From Opitutia bacterium (GTDB taxonomy: Bacteria > Verrucomicrobiota > Verrucomicrobiia > Opitutales > Opitutaceae), in NCBI GenBank assembly GCA_947453695.1, contig CANGHW010000050.1, forward strand, positions 1-33,650: a stretch of DNA of 33,650 nt, given 5' to 3'. Made by a program: the position numbers and the translations under genes. Positions 32,140 through 33,650 of this stretch are shown here, piece after piece. Positions within the stretch are counted from its first letter, which is position 1; every line of letters begins with the position of its first letter. The notes under the pieces are model-generated. The model was not told the DNA's origin, did no database searches, and saw only the letters and a list, made by a program, of their open reading frames with translations.

Positions 32140-33564
32140 ATGAATCGCCGCTCCTTCCTCACGACCACGGGCGCCCTCGCCGCCTCTGCTCCGCTGGCGT
32201 CCCGCCTCCTCGCCGCCGATACCAAGAAATCCCCGGCTCCCGCCGCCCCCGCGCCCGCCGCGGCGGCTGCCGCCAACCAGCCGCCCGCGCTGTCCCCGCG
32301 TTTCGGTGACGGCCGCGACTGGTGGTTTGAAAAACGCTTCGGGCTGTTCGTGCACTGGGGCCTCTACGCCATCGAGGGCTGGCACGAGCAGGACCAATGG
32401 CGCCGCCGCATCCCGCGCGCTGACTACATCAAACTCCAGCAGCGTTGGAACCCCGCGAAGTTCAACCCCGATGCCTTGATCGACGCCGCCGAATCCGCCG
32501 GCATGCGCTACATCTGTCTCACGACCAAGCACCACGACGGCTTCTGCCTCTTCGAGTCTAAGCACACGAAGTATCACTCGGTAAACACGCCCTACGGCAA
32601 AGACATCGTCCGCCAGCTCGCCGACGCCTGCCATCGCCGTAAATTCCCGCTCTGCCTCTACTACTCCATCGCCGACTGGCACCACCCCAACTACCCGAAT
32701 CAGGGCCGCCACCACGAGCTGCCCCCGCAGCCCGGCGACGATCCCAGCCTCCCGAAATACCTCGAATATCTCAAAGCCCAGGTCCGCGAGCTCTGCACCA
32801 ACTACGGTGAGCTCCACGGTTTCTGGTGGGACATGAACGTCGACAAACACGTCGACCGCTCGATCAACCAGCTCATCCGCCAACTCCAGCCCAAGGCCGT
32901 CATCAACGATCGCGGTTTCGACGAGGGTGACTTCGGCACGCCGGAGCGCGACTACACCAAGGAGGGCACGATCTCCCTCTCCTTCGCCAAGCGCACCGAG
33001 GCCTGCCAGTCCATCGGCATCGAGAGCTGGGGCTGGCGCACGGACGAGGACTACTACACCGATCGCCACATCTTCCGCAGCATCGCCCGCTACCTCGCGC
33101 GCGATGCCAACTACCTCCTCAACGTCGGCCCCCTCCCCGATGGCACGCTCCCGCCCGTGGCCCTCGGTTTCCTCCAACGCACCGGCGCCTGGTATCGTGC
33201 CGTCCGCGAATCGCTCGAAGGCACCACGCCAGCCTCGCACCTCACCGCCAACCGCGACGTCCTCCTCACCCGCCGGGGCAACGACCTTTACGTCATCCTC
33301 TACGCCGACCCGAAGGGCGACGCCGTGAAGCTCAAGCCCCTCGCCCTCCTCCCGCGCCGCGCCACCCTCCTCAACACCGGCGCCGCGATCCCCTGCTCGC
33401 TCGATCTCGTCCCGAGCGAACACGGCGACCAGGGCCGCTTTCTTCGCCTCACGAAACTCCCCGTCAACGAACACGCCAACACCGTGCTCGTCGCCAAACT
33501 CGAATTCGACGCGCTCCCGCTGGTGATCGGCCCGACCAAGGACTCCGGCGCCTCCATCCTCTAG
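32140..33564 (+). CDS. GH29 alpha-L-fucosidase with Tat signal
   Basis: The 474-residue protein begins MNRRSFLTTTGALAASAPLA, a twin-arginine signal, followed by an Ala/Pro-rich linker (about 30-48). The GH29 barrel is clear: RFGLFVHWGLYAIEGWHEQ (66-84), TKHHDGFCLFESK (129-141), GFWWDMNVDK (227-236), where D231 is the predicted nucleophile in a WWDM variant of the common WFDG, GDFGTPERD as the likely acid/base region, and NYLLNVGPLPDGTLPP. It differs strongly from the other two GH29 proteins, so the three probably serve different linkages. It is nine bases from the previous gene and 20 from the next. Confidence 0.92.
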   Translation: MNRRSFLTTTGALAASAPLASRLLAADTKKSPAPAAPAPAAAAAANQPPALSPRFGDGRDWWFEKRFGLFVHWGLYAIEGWHEQDQWRRRIPRADYIKLQQRWNPAKFNPDALIDAAESAGMRYICLTTKHHDGFCLFESKHTKYHSVNTPYGKDIVRQLADACHRRKFPLCLYYSIADWHHPNYPNQGRHHELPPQPGDDPSLPKYLEYLKAQVRELCTNYGELHGFWWDMNVDKHVDRSINQLIRQLQPKAVINDRGFDEGDFGTPERDYTKEGTISLSFAKRTEACQSIGIESWGWRTDEDYYTDRHIFRSIARYLARDANYLLNVGPLPDGTLPPVALGFLQRTGAWYRAVRESLEGTTPASHLTANRDVLLTRRGNDLYVILYADPKGDAVKLKPLALLPRRATLLNTGAAIPCSLDLVPSEHGDQGRFLRLTKLPVNEHANTVLVAKLEFDALPLVIGPTKDSGASIL

Positions 33565-33584
33565 CCCGCCCGCCCCGTCTTCCC

Positions 33585-33650
33585 ATGCATCGCCGCACCT
33601 TCCTCGCCTCGGCGTCTGCCGCCGCCCTCGTCGCGTCACTCCGCGCCGCC
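33585..33650 (+). CDS. Start of a Tat-exported protein (partial)
   Basis: Only 22 codons are inside the window: an ATG 20 bases after the fucosidase stop opens MHRRTFLASASAAALVASLR, a twin-arginine signal very similar to that of the flavoprotein at 19148 (MNRRTFLASASAAA). The product beyond the signal is cut off by the window end. It is very likely a further exported enzyme of the same operon, perhaps a flavoprotein or another hydrolase. Confidence 0.7.
   Translation, partial: MHRRTFLASASAAALVASLRAA

Noticed and set aside
31009..33639. Very long open frame on the minus strand opposite the two GH29 genes
   Set aside because: Its translation is low-complexity, rich in Gly, Ala, Val, Glu and Asp, as expected from the antisense of high-G+C codons. 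The plus strand holds two clear enzymes with active-site motifs.

Overview
The window looks like the chromosome of a Verrucomicrobiota member, most likely an Opitutaceae-type organism. This rests on high G+C coding DNA, large TonB-dependent receptors without SusD partners, a receptor N-terminal motif of the form VLSPFxV shared by all three complete receptors, a FecI/FecR pair next to a receptor, and many exported carbohydrate enzymes with Sec or Tat signals. The assignment is inference from gene style; no rRNA or other marker gene is present. No tRNA, CRISPR array, insertion sequence or integrase was recognised.

Region 1 (1-4.8 kb) starts with the last codons of a TonB-dependent receptor and a terminator-like hairpin. 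Three separate exported proteins follow: a malectin-like domain protein, a cytochrome c/PQQ aldose dehydrogenase fusion, and a DUF2264-type protein that may be a glycan-active enzyme.

Region 2 (5.0-9.7 kb) is an accessory patch of toxin-antitoxin-like genes in different states of decay around one FAD-dependent oxidoreductase. It holds a Phd/PIN pair, a two-gene nucleotidyltransferase module, a PIN remnant, an RHH/PIN pair, and a DUF433 antitoxin whose DUF5615 partner survives only as a stub. The nucleotidyltransferase module occurs again almost intact at 13.1-13.95 kb, and a third copy is reduced to its 3' end at 5.02 kb.

Region 3 (9.9-13.0 kb) is an isolated TonB-dependent receptor lying between the two nucleotidyltransferase modules.

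Region 4 (14.1-20.5 kb) is a surface-signalling operon: ECF sigma factor, FecR anti-sigma factor, a TonB receptor with an STN signalling domain, and a Tat-exported flavoprotein. The receptor is unusual in keeping a second signal-peptide-like segment between STN and plug.

Region 5 (20.8-33.65 kb) is a glycan-use locus. It has a LamG-like protein with a small exported partner, an exported ADP-ribosylglycohydrolase-fold protein, three different GH29 alpha-L-fucosidases (one with a C-terminal F5/8-type domain), a Tat-exported Gfo/Idh/MocA oxidoreductase, another TonB receptor with a good terminator after it, and the start of a further Tat-exported protein. Together these suggest uptake and trimming of a fucosylated glycan. 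No sulfatase or polysaccharide endo-lyase is visible, so the backbone cannot be named from this window.

The best candidates for something undescribed are the repeated two-gene module (a basic protein of about 65 residues plus an MNT-fold nucleotidyltransferase), the receptor with two export signals, and the group of exported ARH-fold, Gfo/Idh/MocA and flavin proteins within a fucoside locus.
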